From Borborobacter arsenicus (lineage in GTDB: Bacteria > Pseudomonadota > Alphaproteobacteria > Rhizobiales > Rhizobiaceae): a stretch of DNA of 64,000 nt. The translations under genes and the position numbers were made by a program. Positions 41,435 through 49,932 of this stretch are shown here, one piece after another (within the stretch, counting starts at the first letter, position 1; each line of letters starts with the position of its first letter). The stretch is from contig NZ_RKST01000015.1 of assembly GCF_003934165.1 (NCBI RefSeq), positions 99,879 through 163,878 of the forward strand, read 5' to 3'. Below the pieces are notes generated by a model that saw nothing but the letters and a program-made list of their open reading frames with translations, did not search any database and had not been told where the DNA came from.

Positions 41435-41541
41435 CTAAAGCGCGTTGCGATCCTTCGGATTCGCTTGGCGCGCTTTAGGTCTTTGTTTTGCGCATGTCTT
41501 TTCCCGAAACCGGTTCCCACTTTCGGGAGACAAGCTCTTAG
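41435..41541 (+). repeat. Rhizobial ~107-base repeat (AAAGCGCG...GGGAGACA)
   Basis: It runs from CTAAAGCGCGTTGCGATCCT through GGCGCGCTTTAGGTCTTTGT and CCCGAAACCGGTTCCCACTT to TCGGGAGACAAGCTCTTAG. The copy at 62947-63056 is the same sequence in inverse orientation with few differences. Each half forms its own hairpin (AAAGCGCG...CGCGCTTT and CCCGAAA...TTTCGGG). Confidence 0.85.
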
Positions 41542-41610
41542 AAATATTGATGGCTATCGCGGATTGTCAAATTAGCGGGACTGCAACAAGGCGGACGCCG
41601 GTGGGGAGAA

Positions 41611-41657
41611 GCTTAAAAAAGCGGGCCCGGCCGGGGAGGGGGACCGGCCGGGCCCTT
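41611..41657 (-). terminator. Strong rho-independent terminator, minus strand
   Basis: GGGCCCGGCCGG (41623-41634) and its exact complement (41644-41655) form a 12-base GC stem with a nine-base loop. On the minus strand GCTTTTTTAAGC follows. It would end transcription from the OmpA-type gene, 240 bases upstream. Confidence 0.8.
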
Positions 41658-41857
41658 TCGCCGCGATCCCGCCTGAAGCGGGACGGGGCAGGGAACCCTG
41701 ATCGCCCTGCACCCGACGAGCGCAGATTGGCGATCTGTCTGTCAGTTCGAGCACCGGATTCCAATTTCGGTTCGATGCTCCAACGTCGTCACCTTGAAGG
41801 TGGCGACCGGACCTTCGCGGGTCAATGGCGTTGCCGCCATCTCGCGAAAGCGTGATC

Positions 41858-41887
41858 GGCAGGGAGCGAGCGCGCCCGCTCCCTGCC
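41858..41887 (-). terminator. 11-base hairpin directly after the OmpA-type gene
   Basis: GGCAGGGAGCG and CGCTCCCTGCC pair perfectly across eight bases, 9 bases past the stop codon at 41896. There is no T-run, so it may protect the mRNA 3' end or pause polymerase rather than terminate alone. Confidence 0.45.
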
Positions 41888-41895
41888 GGCTTCGT

Positions 41896-43923
41896 CTATT
41901 TCGCGCTCGCCACCGGGGCGACCAGCGGCGTGATGCGGCGGATGGCGACACGCCGGTTTTCGCGCTCCGGCTGTTGTGTGTTCACCTTCAGATATTGCTC
42001 GCCATAGCCCTGCGTCGTCAGGTTTTCCGGTGGGATGGCGAACACATTGGTGAGGGCTTCGGCCACCGCTTCGGCGCGCTTGTCCGACAGCGCCAGATTG
42101 GCGAGATCGGAGCCGACTGCATCGGTGTGGCCTTCGATCAGGAAGGTCTCGGCCGGATTGTCCTTCAGGATGCGCTCCATGGCGGTCGCCACGCCCTCGA
42201 GCCGCGAGATTTCGCTTTCGGGGATGGCGGCCGAGCCGAACTCGAAGGTCACCGTATCGAGATCGATGCGGCGGGTCTTGTCGCGGATGCGGGCCGAGCG
42301 CTTGACCTCGTCGATCGAATAAAGGCGCTCGACGCGCTCGACCGGCGGCTGTTCGAGGAACTCATAATAGACGTCCGGGTCGCTCGCCCGCTCCGATGTC
42401 AGGATGTATTCCTCTTCCGGGATATCGAGCCGCAGCGGCGGCAGGTCGAGCCCCGGATCGCGCCAGTCACGCACGCGGTCGTAATTGTCTTCCTCGACAT
42501 AGACCAGCACATATTCCCGGTCGTCGGGCGCGATGCGCGAACGGCGGATGACATCGCCATAGGCATTGCGGATGGTGACGACGCGGGTGCCGTCTTCGCG
42601 GACGATCGTTTCGCGGGTACGGCCGCGAGGCAGATCCTCGTAATAGACGTCGCGCGCGCCACGCGTCATGCGCGGCCGCTCATTGCTTTCGACGATGGTC
42701 TGGTTGTTGAACTGGATGATGACGCGGTCACCGAACTCCTTGACGACCTCGGTGCCTTCCGGCCGTTCGCGGCGAACCAGATCGATCTTCTTCTGCTCGA
42801 CGCGCGTGCCCTCCTCGGCCGTGACCGGCTGGATCTCGGCCGGCTGGACCTCCTGCTGGGCAGCCCTGTCATCGGTCGGCGGGGGGGCGGCCTCGGCGGG
42901 TGCCGCAGGGGCGGCCGGCTGCTCGGCAGGCTGGCCTTCAGCCTGGCCTTCCGGTGCGGCGGCAGGTGCCTGCGGAGCGGCGGGCTGGCCCTTCTGGCTA
43001 TCGAGGATAGGTGCGGCGCTGCCGTCTGGGGCCTCCACCGGGGCCTCGCCCTCGACGGGAGCTTCCGGTGCGGCAGGGGCGGCACCTTCCGACGGAGCCT
43101 GCTCGCCTTCGGCCGGGGCGGGTGCTTCCGGCGCGGCTGCCGGGGGCTCGGTGGGAGTGGGAGCCTCGCCCTCGGTAGGGGCTTCCTGTGCTGGCTGCTC
43201 GGCCTGCGGCTCAGCCGGCGCTTCCGGCTTGGCTTCAGGCGTGGGCGCTGCCTCGGGTTCTGCCTCGGGTGCTGCTTGCGGAGCTGGAGCCTCTTCAGGC
43301 GCTGCTTCCGGCTCGGGAGCTACCTCCGGTGTAGGTTGAGGTTCGGCCTCGGGTTCCGGCTGCTGCTCGGGCGCAGCTTCATCCGGTTCCGGTTCTGGCG
43401 CAGCCTGGGGCTCGGGCTGCGGCGGCGGTGCCGCTTCAGGTTCCGGCTGCGCAGCTTCGGGTTCGGGTGCCGGCTCGGGTTGAGGGGCTGCCTCCGGTTC
43501 TGGCTGCGGCTCAGGCTCGGCCTGGGGTTCCGGCTGTGGTGGTGGCGGGGCCGCCTCAGGTTCCGGTTGTGCGGCTTCGGGCTCGGGTGCCGGCTCGGAT
43601 TGAGGGGCTTCCTCCGGTTCTGGCTGCGGCTCAGGCTCGGCCTGGGGTTCGGGCTGCGGTGGCGGGGCCGCCTCGGGTTCCGGGGCGGGCTCTTCGGCCG
43701 GCGCGGCTTTTTCCTCTTGCTGTTGCTTGCGCTTCAGCAATTCCTCTTCGGTCGGCTGTTCTTCAGCCTGGGCAAAAAGCAAGGGAGCTTGCCTGGCAAC
43801 CATCTGTTGGGAGCGCGGAGAAAATTCTGTGTCCTGTGCCTGAAGCGGCAGGGCGCTCAACGGCGCCGACGCCATCAGCAGGCCAAGGGCTGTCCCCGCC
43901 AAGATCCGAGGTTGGCGTTTCAT
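41896..43923 (-). CDS. OmpA-family outer-membrane protein with long Pro/Glu/Ala repeat
   Basis: 675 residues. A signal peptide (about 1-28) is followed by a low-complexity stretch (about 70-330) of repeated PEPEA, PQPEPQ and EPEPQPEPE units, a middle domain (about 370-545), and a C-terminal OmpA peptidoglycan-binding domain (about 555-670) with [29 protein letters not shown] split across the usual motif and an NRRVAIRRI end. The acidic proline-rich arm would span the periplasm while the OmpA end grips peptidoglycan. AGGAGAG lies about seven bases before the ATG. Similar OmpA proteins are common in Mesorhizobium; the repeat length probably varies among strains. Confidence 0.88.
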   Translation of the reverse strand: MKRQPRILAGTALGLLMASAPLSALPLQAQDTEFSPRSQQMVARQAPLLFAQAEEQPTEEELLKRKQQQEEKAAPAEEPAPEPEAAPPPQPEPQAEPEPQPEPEEAPQSEPAPEPEAAQPEPEAAPPPPQPEPQAEPEPQPEPEAAPQPEPAPEPEAAQPEPEAAPPPQPEPQAAPEPEPDEAAPEQQPEPEAEPQPTPEVAPEPEAAPEEAPAPQAAPEAEPEAAPTPEAKPEAPAEPQAEQPAQEAPTEGEAPTPTEPPAAAPEAPAPAEGEQAPSEGAAPAAPEAPVEGEAPVEAPDGSAAPILDSQKGQPAAPQAPAAAPEGQAEGQPAEQPAAPAAPAEAAPPPTDDRAAQQEVQPAEIQPVTAEEGTRVEQKKIDLVRRERPEGTEVVKEFGDRVIIQFNNQTIVESNERPRMTRGARDVYYEDLPRGRTRETIVREDGTRVVTIRNAYGDVIRRSRIAPDDREYVLVYVEEDNYDRVRDWRDPGLDLPPLRLDIPEEEYILTSERASDPDVYYEFLEQPPVERVERLYSIDEVKRSARIRDKTRRIDLDTVTFEFGSAAIPESEISRLEGVATAMERILKDNPAETFLIEGHTDAVGSDLANLALSDKRAEAVAEALTNVFAIPPENLTTQGYGEQYLKVNTQQPERENRRVAIRRITPLVAPVASAK

Positions 43924-44115
43924 ATTTAGTCTCTCCTGTCATAAGTCCCAACTTTGCACCAACATCCAGCACGGCAATTTGGTTCCTGACGGGTCCGGAT
44001 AAGGGCGGCGGCGAGGTCATTGCGCGGTGGCAATCTGGCAAGAAGGCGGCATTCTCGTGAACACCACCCGTGGCCGGCCCTGTCGGGCCTTGACCTTGCC
44101 CTGCCTGCGGGCCAC

Positions 44116-44571
44116 ATGCAGCCCATGAAACAGCCTTTCTGGAAGACAACGGCGCTGGAGGCGATGAGCCGCGAGCAATGGGAATCGCTTTGCGACGGCT
44201 GCGGCAAGTGCTGCCTTTCCAAGCTCGAGGACGAAGACACCGGAGACATCTACTGGACCAGCGTCGCCTGCCGGCTGTTTGACGCCAAAAGCTGCCGCTG
44301 CAGCGACTATGCCAACCGCCTTGCGCGCGTGCCCGATTGCGTGGGGCTGACCCCGCAGAATGTGCGCACCATCACCTGGCTGCCCGCAAGCTGCGCCTAC
44401 AAGCTGGTGGCCGAGGGGCACGATCTCTATTGGTGGCATCCGCTGGTTTCGGGCAGCCCCGAGACCGTGCATGAGGCCGGCATGTCCGTGCGCGGCCGCG
44501 TGACGGCGTCGGAAGCCGACATGGCCGAGCCCGAAGACTATTTCGACCACATGCTGGAGCATGAGCCGTGA
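44116..44571 (+). CDS. YcgN-family cysteine-cluster protein (UPF0260)
   Basis: About 151 residues. It carries the eight-plus cysteine pattern of the YcgN/YkgJ-like family: [41 protein letters not shown] and ASCAYKL. The cysteines suggest a bound metal or Fe-S centre, but no activity is known. ATG at 44116 or 44125 (MKQPFWKT) are both possible; neither has a clear ribosome-binding site. It is a single gene divergent from the OmpA-type gene. Confidence 0.88.
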   Translation: MQPMKQPFWKTTALEAMSREQWESLCDGCGKCCLSKLEDEDTGDIYWTSVACRLFDAKSCRCSDYANRLARVPDCVGLTPQNVRTITWLPASCAYKLVAEGHDLYWWHPLVSGSPETVHEAGMSVRGRVTASEADMAEPEDYFDHMLEHEP

Positions 44572-44735
44572 GCCGGCGGCTCTCGTCGGACACGCTTTAT
44601 TTCAATAATTATCAATGATTTATCGGATGAATGGAAAATGAACGGCTGGTTCCAAGGCCGTTCAGCTTGAAGGGCGCAATCTCGCCTCATCGCTTCGGCA
44701 AGTGACGCCGATCAGCAGCGAACGAGGAGACCAAA

Positions 44736-45143
44736 ATGTTCAATATGCTCAAGACCGCGGTGCTTTCGGCGATGATCGGCCTTGGCGGCCTTGCCGCGAT
44801 GCCCGCCAGCGCCCAGGCCGACGGCATCTATCTCAATCTCGGCAATGGCAGCGATGCCCGTTTCGGCGTCTTCGTCAGGGACGGCTATCATGACGACAGG
44901 GGGCGCTGGGAGCGTCGCGATCGCTGGGACCGGCGTGAGCGCTGGGATGACCGCTGGGAGCGGCGCCACCATCGCCGCGCCTGCACGCCCGACCGGGCGC
45001 TCGACAAGGCCGACCGCATGGGCCTGCGCCGCGCTCGCATCGTCGATGTCAGCCGCCGCACGATCACGGTCAGCGGACGCAAATGGCACGATCGCGTCCA
45101 CGTGACCTTTGCCCGCGCGCCGAACTGCCCGGTGATTCGCTAG
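44736..45143 (+). CDS. Small exported Arg/Trp/Asp-rich protein
   Basis: 135 residues. A signal peptide (about 1-27, ending ASAQA) precedes a mature part with an imperfect RRxRWDRRERWDDRW repeat (about residues 57-80) and a C-terminal beta-like domain with two cysteines (in RACTPD and APNCPV). GAGGAG precedes the ATG by about seven bases. Similar rhizobial envelope proteins have no known role; the basic-aromatic repeat might touch membrane or polysaccharide. The stop codon TAG is also the first three bases of a repeat element. Confidence 0.75.
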   Translation: MFNMLKTAVLSAMIGLGGLAAMPASAQADGIYLNLGNGSDARFGVFVRDGYHDDRGRWERRDRWDRRERWDDRWERRHHRRACTPDRALDKADRMGLRRARIVDVSRRTITVSGRKWHDRVHVTFARAPNCPVIR

Positions 45144-45245
45144 AGCCGTTCTAGTTTAAACGGAATCGAGGAACGGCTCTAAACTTTTGTTTTAGCCGCA
45201 TTTCCGGACGCAAAACCGTTTCACACTTTTGCTGGAAATGCTTTA
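45141..45245 (+). repeat. Rhizobial ~105-base repeat (TAGAGCCGTTCTAG...)
   Basis: It begins TAGAGCCGTTCTAGTTTAAA, closes its first hairpin with GAACGGCTCTAAA, and continues with GCATTTCCGGACGCAAAACC and TTTGCTGGAAATGC as a second hairpin. It is a familiar intergenic element of rhizobia and begins exactly at the stop codon of the preceding gene. Confidence 0.75.
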
Positions 45246-45267
45246 GACGACCTGCATCCAGCCAAAG

Positions 45268-45309
45268 CAGGGCAAGGTGACGTTTCCCCTGGATCGTCAC
45301 CTTGCCCTG
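45268..45309. terminator. 15-base bidirectional hairpin terminator between convergent genes
   Basis: CAGGGCAAGGTGACG (45268-45282) and CGTCACCTTGCCCTG (45295-45309) are exact complements around a 12-base loop, flanked by AAAG and TTTG. It lies between the plus-strand gene ending at 45143 and the minus-strand gene ending at 45354, so it can serve both. Confidence 0.7.
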
Positions 45310-45353
45310 TTTGCGTGTTGGCGCGTGACTCCCTTTCGGGATCACGAACTGAA

Positions 45354-45599
45354 TCATCTGCAGCGGGCGGTGTAGATGCGCCCGTTGTGGTCGCGGTATT
45401 CGCAGTAGCCATTGCGCAGGTTGCGGACCAGAAGCCCGCCAATAGCGCCCGCGCCGGCACCGATCAGCGCGCCCCGTCCGCCACCGGCGATCCCGCCGAT
45501 CACCGCACCGGCCGCCGTGCCAACGCTTACGTCCTTTTCGGTCGTGGTGCAGCCGCTCAATGCGGCGACAGCCGCCACGGCGATAATGATCTTCCGCAT
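45354..45599 (-). CDS. Glycine-zipper lipoprotein (small)
   Basis: 81 residues. The lipobox LSGC (residues 14-17) marks a lipoprotein. A glycine-zipper stretch follows (GTAAGAVIGGIAGGGRGALI and GAGAGAIGG), as in 17-kDa surface-antigen/SlyB-type proteins, then a short tail with two cysteines. It is likely held in the outer membrane; a role in envelope integrity is typical of the family but not shown here. GGAGTG precedes the ATG. Confidence 0.85.
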   Translation of the reverse strand: MRKIIIAVAAVAALSGCTTTEKDVSVGTAAGAVIGGIAGGGRGALIGAGAGAIGGLLVRNLRNGYCEYRDHNGRIYTARCR

Positions 45600-45705
45600 C
45601 GGATATTCACTCCATTCGCTCTGTCAGCCACCCCGCCTTGACAGATACAGAAGTGAAGCGCGCCGGGGAAGGGCATCGGGCCGCGCAAATGCCATTGCGT
45701 TGATA

Positions 45706-45730
45706 ATTGTAGACACTTGACAATTTACAG
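45706..45730. promoter_or_regulatory. Candidate GntR box upstream of tctC
   Basis: ATTGTAGACA (45706-45715) and TTGACAATTTACAG (45717-45730) sit back to back about 90 bases before the tctC start. The core TTGACAAT recurs at 53.18, 54.23 and 59.22 kb. TTGACA is also the -35 consensus, so part of the match may be promoter. Confidence 0.5.
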
Positions 45731-45817
45731 ACCCGGTAGCAGTGTTCGCTGCCGGGGAGGAGATGAGGTGCCGTATGCCTTCATCGCCCGACATAAGAAC
45801 TGCTCCGGGAGGGTTTC

Positions 45818-46774
45818 ATGAAAGGCCATTTGTTCATGGCGGGCGCATTCGCGCTCGGCATCGCTGCGTTCTCTGCATCTGCATCCGCGCAGGATTATCC
45901 GAAGGACACCGTGACGCTGATCACCCATTCCAGCGTCGGCGGCGGCAGTGATGTGTTCTTGCGCGAGCTGTCGAAATATCTTTCGTCGGCACTTGGCGCC
46001 AATGTCATTGTCGAGAACGTCACCGGCGGTTCGGGCGCAAACGCCCTGGCACGCCTTGCCTCGGCACCTGCGGACGGGTCCATTTTCTACGCGACGACGC
46101 CGACCTTCATCTATACCTCGCTCCTCAGCAATCCGGAGGCGACCTACAAGGACCTGGAGCCGGTGGTGAATGTCTTCACCGATCCGGAGGTGATCTATAC
46201 GGCCGCTGACAGCCCTTACGATTCGCTGCAGGCGGTCATTGACCACGCCAAGGCAGAGCGCGGCACATGGGGCGCGGCCAATCCGGCCTCTCTGGAACGT
46301 CAGCTTCTGGAGCGCCTGAAAACGGCTGCGGGGGCTGAGAATGCCGCAATCGTCACCCATGAGGGCGGTGGCGACATGATGATCAACGTGCTGAACGGCA
46401 CGCTCGATGTCGGCGTGGGCGAGGTGCAGGAAGTCAAGTCGCAGCTCGAAGCAAAGCAGATCCGCGTGCTGGCGACCTTCAGCGACGAGAAGCTCGAAAC
46501 ACTGCCCGATGTCCCGACCGTCAAGTCGCTTGGCTATGACGTCGTTGCCCGGAAGTTTCGTGGCATAGCCGGCCCGAAGGGCCTTCCCGCCGATGTCATC
46601 GCGGCCTGGGAAAAGGCGATCCCCGAGGTTCTCGACAATCCCGAATACAAGGCAGCCTATACGGCGTCGGACCTGCGGCCGGATTTCATCCCGCATGCCG
46701 AATATGGCCCGTTCATCCAGTCCTTCGCGGCCGAGACCGAAGCCTTCCTGAAGCAATCAGGTGTGATCAAGTGA
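45818..46774 (+). CDS. tctC: Tripartite tricarboxylate transporter substrate-binding protein
   Basis: 318 residues. A signal peptide (about 1-25, ASASAQ) is followed by a TctC/Bug-type binding protein: the first beta strand and loop (VTLITHSSVGGGSDVF), the VENVTGGSGANALARL segment and the ATTPTFIYTSLL loop that contact the ligand. TctC proteins capture di- or tricarboxylates or related acids in the periplasm. The gene heads a run tctC-tctB-tctA-SDR. GGGAGG lies about five bases before the ATG. Confidence 0.92.
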   Translation: MKGHLFMAGAFALGIAAFSASASAQDYPKDTVTLITHSSVGGGSDVFLRELSKYLSSALGANVIVENVTGGSGANALARLASAPADGSIFYATTPTFIYTSLLSNPEATYKDLEPVVNVFTDPEVIYTAADSPYDSLQAVIDHAKAERGTWGAANPASLERQLLERLKTAAGAENAAIVTHEGGGDMMINVLNGTLDVGVGEVQEVKSQLEAKQIRVLATFSDEKLETLPDVPTVKSLGYDVVARKFRGIAGPKGLPADVIAAWEKAIPEVLDNPEYKAAYTASDLRPDFIPHAEYGPFIQSFAAETEAFLKQSGVIK

Positions 46775-46841
46775 CCGCTGCCTGCGAAGCGATCTTCCGC
46801 CCGGCGCCGTGCCTGGGGTTTCGAGCGGCAGAACGTCTCCA

Positions 46842-47360
46842 ATGACACGCGAACTGGTGGGTGGCGTCCTGGCGATCCTGCTCGGCGCCGGTTACCTCGC
46901 AATGGCCTTGCAGATCCAGCCGAGCTCGCTTGACGATGCCATCGGCCCTGCCGGCCTGCCGCGGGTTCTCGGAACGGCGATGGTCTTGCTGGGGATCGTC
47001 CTCTCAGTGCAGGCGCTGCTGGCGGAGCGGCGCAGGCGCCGGTCGTTGGCAGCCGGAAAGGCGGCCGACACGGCGGCGGAAGACGATGAGGCCGGTGAAA
47101 TCGAGCGCGGCGGTCTGGGCGGCATAGCCCGCGCCGGCGGGCTGCTCGCCATCGGCATCGGCTATCTGCTGATCGTCAGGACCGCAGGATATGTTCCCGC
47201 CGTCGCCGCACTGATCATCGCAGCCGCCCTTTATGGCGGCGCAGCCCTGACGTGGCGGGTCTTTGCAATCGGTATCGCCGGGGCAGTCTTCTACTACCTC
47301 CTCTTCGTGCTCGTTCTCGGCATTCCCCTGCCGGCGGGTGAACTCATCAATTACTTCTAG
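46842..47360 (+). CDS. tctB: Tripartite tricarboxylate transporter small membrane subunit
   Basis: 172 residues with four predicted membrane helices and a charged cytoplasmic loop (about 65-100, RRRRSLAAGKAADTAAEDDE). The family is marked by the LPRVLGTAMVLLGIVL segment. TctB is a required partner of TctA with no catalytic role defined. The start at 46842 has no strong ribosome-binding site; it lies 68 bases after tctC and 17 bases before the tctA start. Confidence 0.9.
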   Translation: MTRELVGGVLAILLGAGYLAMALQIQPSSLDDAIGPAGLPRVLGTAMVLLGIVLSVQALLAERRRRRSLAAGKAADTAAEDDEAGEIERGGLGGIARAGGLLAIGIGYLLIVRTAGYVPAVAALIIAAALYGGAALTWRVFAIGIAGAVFYYLLFVLVLGIPLPAGELINYF

Positions 47361-47376
47361 CCCGGATTCCATCGCT

Positions 47377-48867
47377 TTGGACACGCTTGCCCAGTCGATC
47401 CAGATCCTGTTCACCACACCGGCGATATTGATGGCCAGTGTCGGCGTTGCCTGGGGCATTCTCGGCGGCGCCCTGCCGGGCTTGTCGCCGTCCATCACCA
47501 TGGCCCTGCTGCTGCCGTTTACCTATGCGCTCGATCCGACATCGGCGATCATCCTGCTCGCCTCGACCTATGTCGGCGCAGAATATGGCGGCTCGATCCC
47601 CGCGATCCTGATCCGCACGCCCGGAACCAATGCCGCCGCCGCCACGGTGATCGACGGCTATGAGATGAACCGGAAGGGAAAGGCGGGCCTGGCGCTCGGC
47701 ATTTCGCTCTATTCCGGCGTGATCGGCAGCCTGTTCGGGCTGGTGATGCTGGTCGTTCTCAGCGAGCCGCTGGCACGCATCGCGCTTTCCTTCCGTCCGC
47801 CGTCCTATTTCGCCCTCGGCATCCTCGGCCTCAGCGTCATCGTCACGCTCTCGGGCGGCTCGCTGGTCAAGGGCATGATTGCCGGTATCTTCGGCCTCAT
47901 GGTGGCAACGGTCGGCACCGATCCGGTGACCGGGGGCAATCGCTTCACCTTCGGCACGGCGGAGCTTCTCGGCGGCATCGAGCCGGTTCTGGTCATGGTC
48001 GGCCTGTTTGCGGTCAGCGAACTCCTCGTGCAGGCGACGCAGAAAGACGCGCCGATCCGTGTCGAGAGCAAGGCCAGAATCCAGTTCCCCGGATGGAAAC
48101 TGGCCAAGCGCCTGCTACCCTCCCAGATGATCGGGAATGTGGTCGGCACTTTCGAAGGCATCATGCCGGGCGCCGGCGGCACGGTCGCGTCGTTCATCGC
48201 CTATAATGAGGCAAAGCGCTGGTCGCGCCACAAGGAGGAATTCGGCAAGGGGTCGCCCGAAGGCATTGCCGCGCCGGAAACCGCCAACAACACGGTGTCG
48301 GCAACGGCGATCATCCCGTTGCTGGCCTTCGGCATCCCCGGCTCGAACTCGACGGCCGTGCTGCTCGGCGGCTTCCTGATCCATGGCATCACGGTCGGCC
48401 CGATGATTTTCGTCAAATCCGCCGCCGTCGTCCACGGGCTCTATGGCGGGCTGCTCGTTGCCTCCATTGCACAACTTGCCATCGGCATGGCGATGATGGG
48501 GCCTTGCATCTGGCTGGTGAACCGCCCGCGCGCCTATCTCAACGCCTTCATCTTCGCGCTGATCTTCTCGGGCGTGTTCTCGATCCACCAGAGCCTGTTC
48601 GATCTCGGCCTTGTGCTTGCCGCAGGTGTCGTCGGCTTCATCATGCGGCTTTTGAACATTCCGTTCCTGCCGACCGTGCTCGGTCTGGTGCTTGGGTTCC
48701 TCGTCGAAAGCAATTACCGCCGCGCCCTGGTGATTTCGGGAGGCGATCATTCGATCTTCGTGACCGACCCGATCTCGCTCGGCTTTTTGACAGTCGCGAC
48801 GCTGTTCGTGCTCGGCTCGGTCGGCAAACCCTTTTTCGCGAAGATGAGAAAACCGCGCCTGTCTTAG
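47377..48867 (+). CDS. tctA: Tripartite tricarboxylate transporter large membrane subunit
   Basis: 496 residues with about 12 helices. Family motifs are plain: GILGGALPGLSPSITMALLLPFTYAL near the N-terminus, YVGAEYGGSIPAILIRTPGT, and in the second half VGTFEGIMPGAGGTVASFIAYNEAKRW and LLAFGIPGSNSTAVLLGG. It carries the substrate with cations into the cell. The likely start is TTG at 47377, 16 bases after the tctB stop; an ATG is not available near this position. Confidence 0.93.
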   Translation: MDTLAQSIQILFTTPAILMASVGVAWGILGGALPGLSPSITMALLLPFTYALDPTSAIILLASTYVGAEYGGSIPAILIRTPGTNAAAATVIDGYEMNRKGKAGLALGISLYSGVIGSLFGLVMLVVLSEPLARIALSFRPPSYFALGILGLSVIVTLSGGSLVKGMIAGIFGLMVATVGTDPVTGGNRFTFGTAELLGGIEPVLVMVGLFAVSELLVQATQKDAPIRVESKARIQFPGWKLAKRLLPSQMIGNVVGTFEGIMPGAGGTVASFIAYNEAKRWSRHKEEFGKGSPEGIAAPETANNTVSATAIIPLLAFGIPGSNSTAVLLGGFLIHGITVGPMIFVKSAAVVHGLYGGLLVASIAQLAIGMAMMGPCIWLVNRPRAYLNAFIFALIFSGVFSIHQSLFDLGLVLAAGVVGFIMRLLNIPFLPTVLGLVLGFLVESNYRRALVISGGDHSIFVTDPISLGFLTVATLFVLGSVGKPFFAKMRKPRLS

Positions 48868-48893
48868 GCGGGCGGAAAATAAGGAAGGATGAA

Positions 48894-49640
48894 ATGAGCG
48901 CTCACGAACTTGAAGGCCGGGTTGCGATCGTCACCGGCGCCTCGCGCAATATCGGGCGGTCGATTGCCGTGGCGCTGGGGGAGGGTGGAGCGCATGTGCT
49001 CGTCCATGCGCAGCAGGATCGCGACAGTGCCGAGCAGACCGCACGTGATGTCGAGGCGGCGGGTGGAAGGGCGGCGGTCGTGCTCGGCGACCTTGCCGAT
49101 CCGGCGGTTCCCGCGCGCATGGTGGAAAGCGCCTTGTCCGCATTCGGAAAGCTCGACATCGTGGTTGCCAATGCCGCAATCCGGCCGGAGGCGTCGATCG
49201 ACGAACTGACCTACGCCGACTGGCGCAAGGTGATGGCGCTCTGCCTCGACAGCGTATTCCTCCTTGCACAGGCTGCGCTGAAGCCGCTGCGGCTCAGCGA
49301 CCAGGCAAGCATCGTCACGATCGGAGGACTTACAGGGCATAGCGGCGCGGCCAACCGCCCCCATGTGATTGCGGCCAAGGCCGGGCTGGTCGGGCTGACC
49401 AAGGCGCTTGCGCATGATCTCGGCAAGGATGCGATCACGGTCAACTGCGTGGCGCCGGGGTTGATCGAAACCAAGCGCGCGGGTGCGGACCCCAAACACC
49501 ATGCAAGCCGCACGAATGTGCTGGGGCACCATGGAACGCCGCAGGATGTCGCCGCGATGGCAAGGATGCTGGCTGGCCCGGCAATGCGCTATGTCACCGG
49601 ACAGACGATCCATGTGAATGGCGGCGCGCTGATGGTGTAG
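48894..49640 (+). CDS. SDR-family protein lacking the usual catalytic Ser and Tyr
   Basis: 248 residues. The cofactor motif TGASRNIGR and the C-terminal NCVAPGLIETKRAG ... YVTGQTIHVNGGALMV are typical of FabG-like SDR enzymes. Aligned on the conserved lysine in IAAKAGL (K162), the catalytic tyrosine position is V158 (H157 beside it) and the serine position reads TIGG. The cofactor should bind, but ordinary alcohol oxidation is doubtful. It lies 26 bases after tctA and probably belongs to the same transcript, so it may act on the imported acid or play a non-enzymatic role. Confidence 0.88.
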   Translation: MSAHELEGRVAIVTGASRNIGRSIAVALGEGGAHVLVHAQQDRDSAEQTARDVEAAGGRAAVVLGDLADPAVPARMVESALSAFGKLDIVVANAAIRPEASIDELTYADWRKVMALCLDSVFLLAQAALKPLRLSDQASIVTIGGLTGHSGAANRPHVIAAKAGLVGLTKALAHDLGKDAITVNCVAPGLIETKRAGADPKHHASRTNVLGHHGTPQDVAAMARMLAGPAMRYVTGQTIHVNGGALMV

Positions 49641-49664
49641 GCATCGCCGGTTCGATGGCCGGTC

Positions 49665-49932
49665 TAGGTCGTGAACTCATAAATCTGGTCGAAATGGTGT
49701 GAGGCCATCTGGTTGGATACGAGGAGAAAAGGCGCCGGAAATGTCGACCATTTTCAAGTCCTTTTCGACAAAGTAGCCGGCCAGAGGGACCACATCCTGC
49801 GGACGCCGAAACGGCTTCGAGCTGCGGCGTCGAAGCCCTTGGCCGATGAACCACATCGACCGGCGGGCTTCTCCTGGCATCTCATCGCCGTTTCAGGCGC
49901 CATTTCGATCATATTTATGAGTCCACGACCTA
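49665..49932. mobile_element. MITE-like element with 35-base terminal inverted repeats
   Basis: The left end TAGGTCGTGAACTCATAAAT and the complement of the right end TAGGTCGTGGACTCATAAAT continue matching to 35 bases with four mismatches (49665-49699 and 49898-49932). TA at each end would be the duplicated target, as for IS630/Tc1-type elements. The 268-base body has no transposase gene. Its right end supplies the TAG stop codon of the neighbouring pdxA-like gene. A shorter relative lies at 28.6 kb. Confidence 0.75.

Larger units (their letters stand above)
41401..41895. other. 495-base gene-free region between permease and OmpA-type gene
   Basis: It contains a rhizobial repeat (41435-41541), a strong minus-strand terminator (41611-41657), a decayed GGAGCATCG-type repeat end (about 41740-41785) and an 11-base hairpin (41858-41887). 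No gene is supported, though a 32-codon minus-strand frame starts at 41840. Confidence 0.5.

Noticed and set aside
41742..41840. A 32-residue minus-strand peptide downstream of the OmpA-type gene
   Set aside because: It overlaps a decayed rhizobial repeat end (GGAGCATCG...CCGAAA) and has only a poor ribosome-binding site.
49594..49880. Small minus-strand protein inside the MITE-like element
   Set aside because: Its frame is not kept open consistently in the relative at 28.6 kb and it has no transposase motif.
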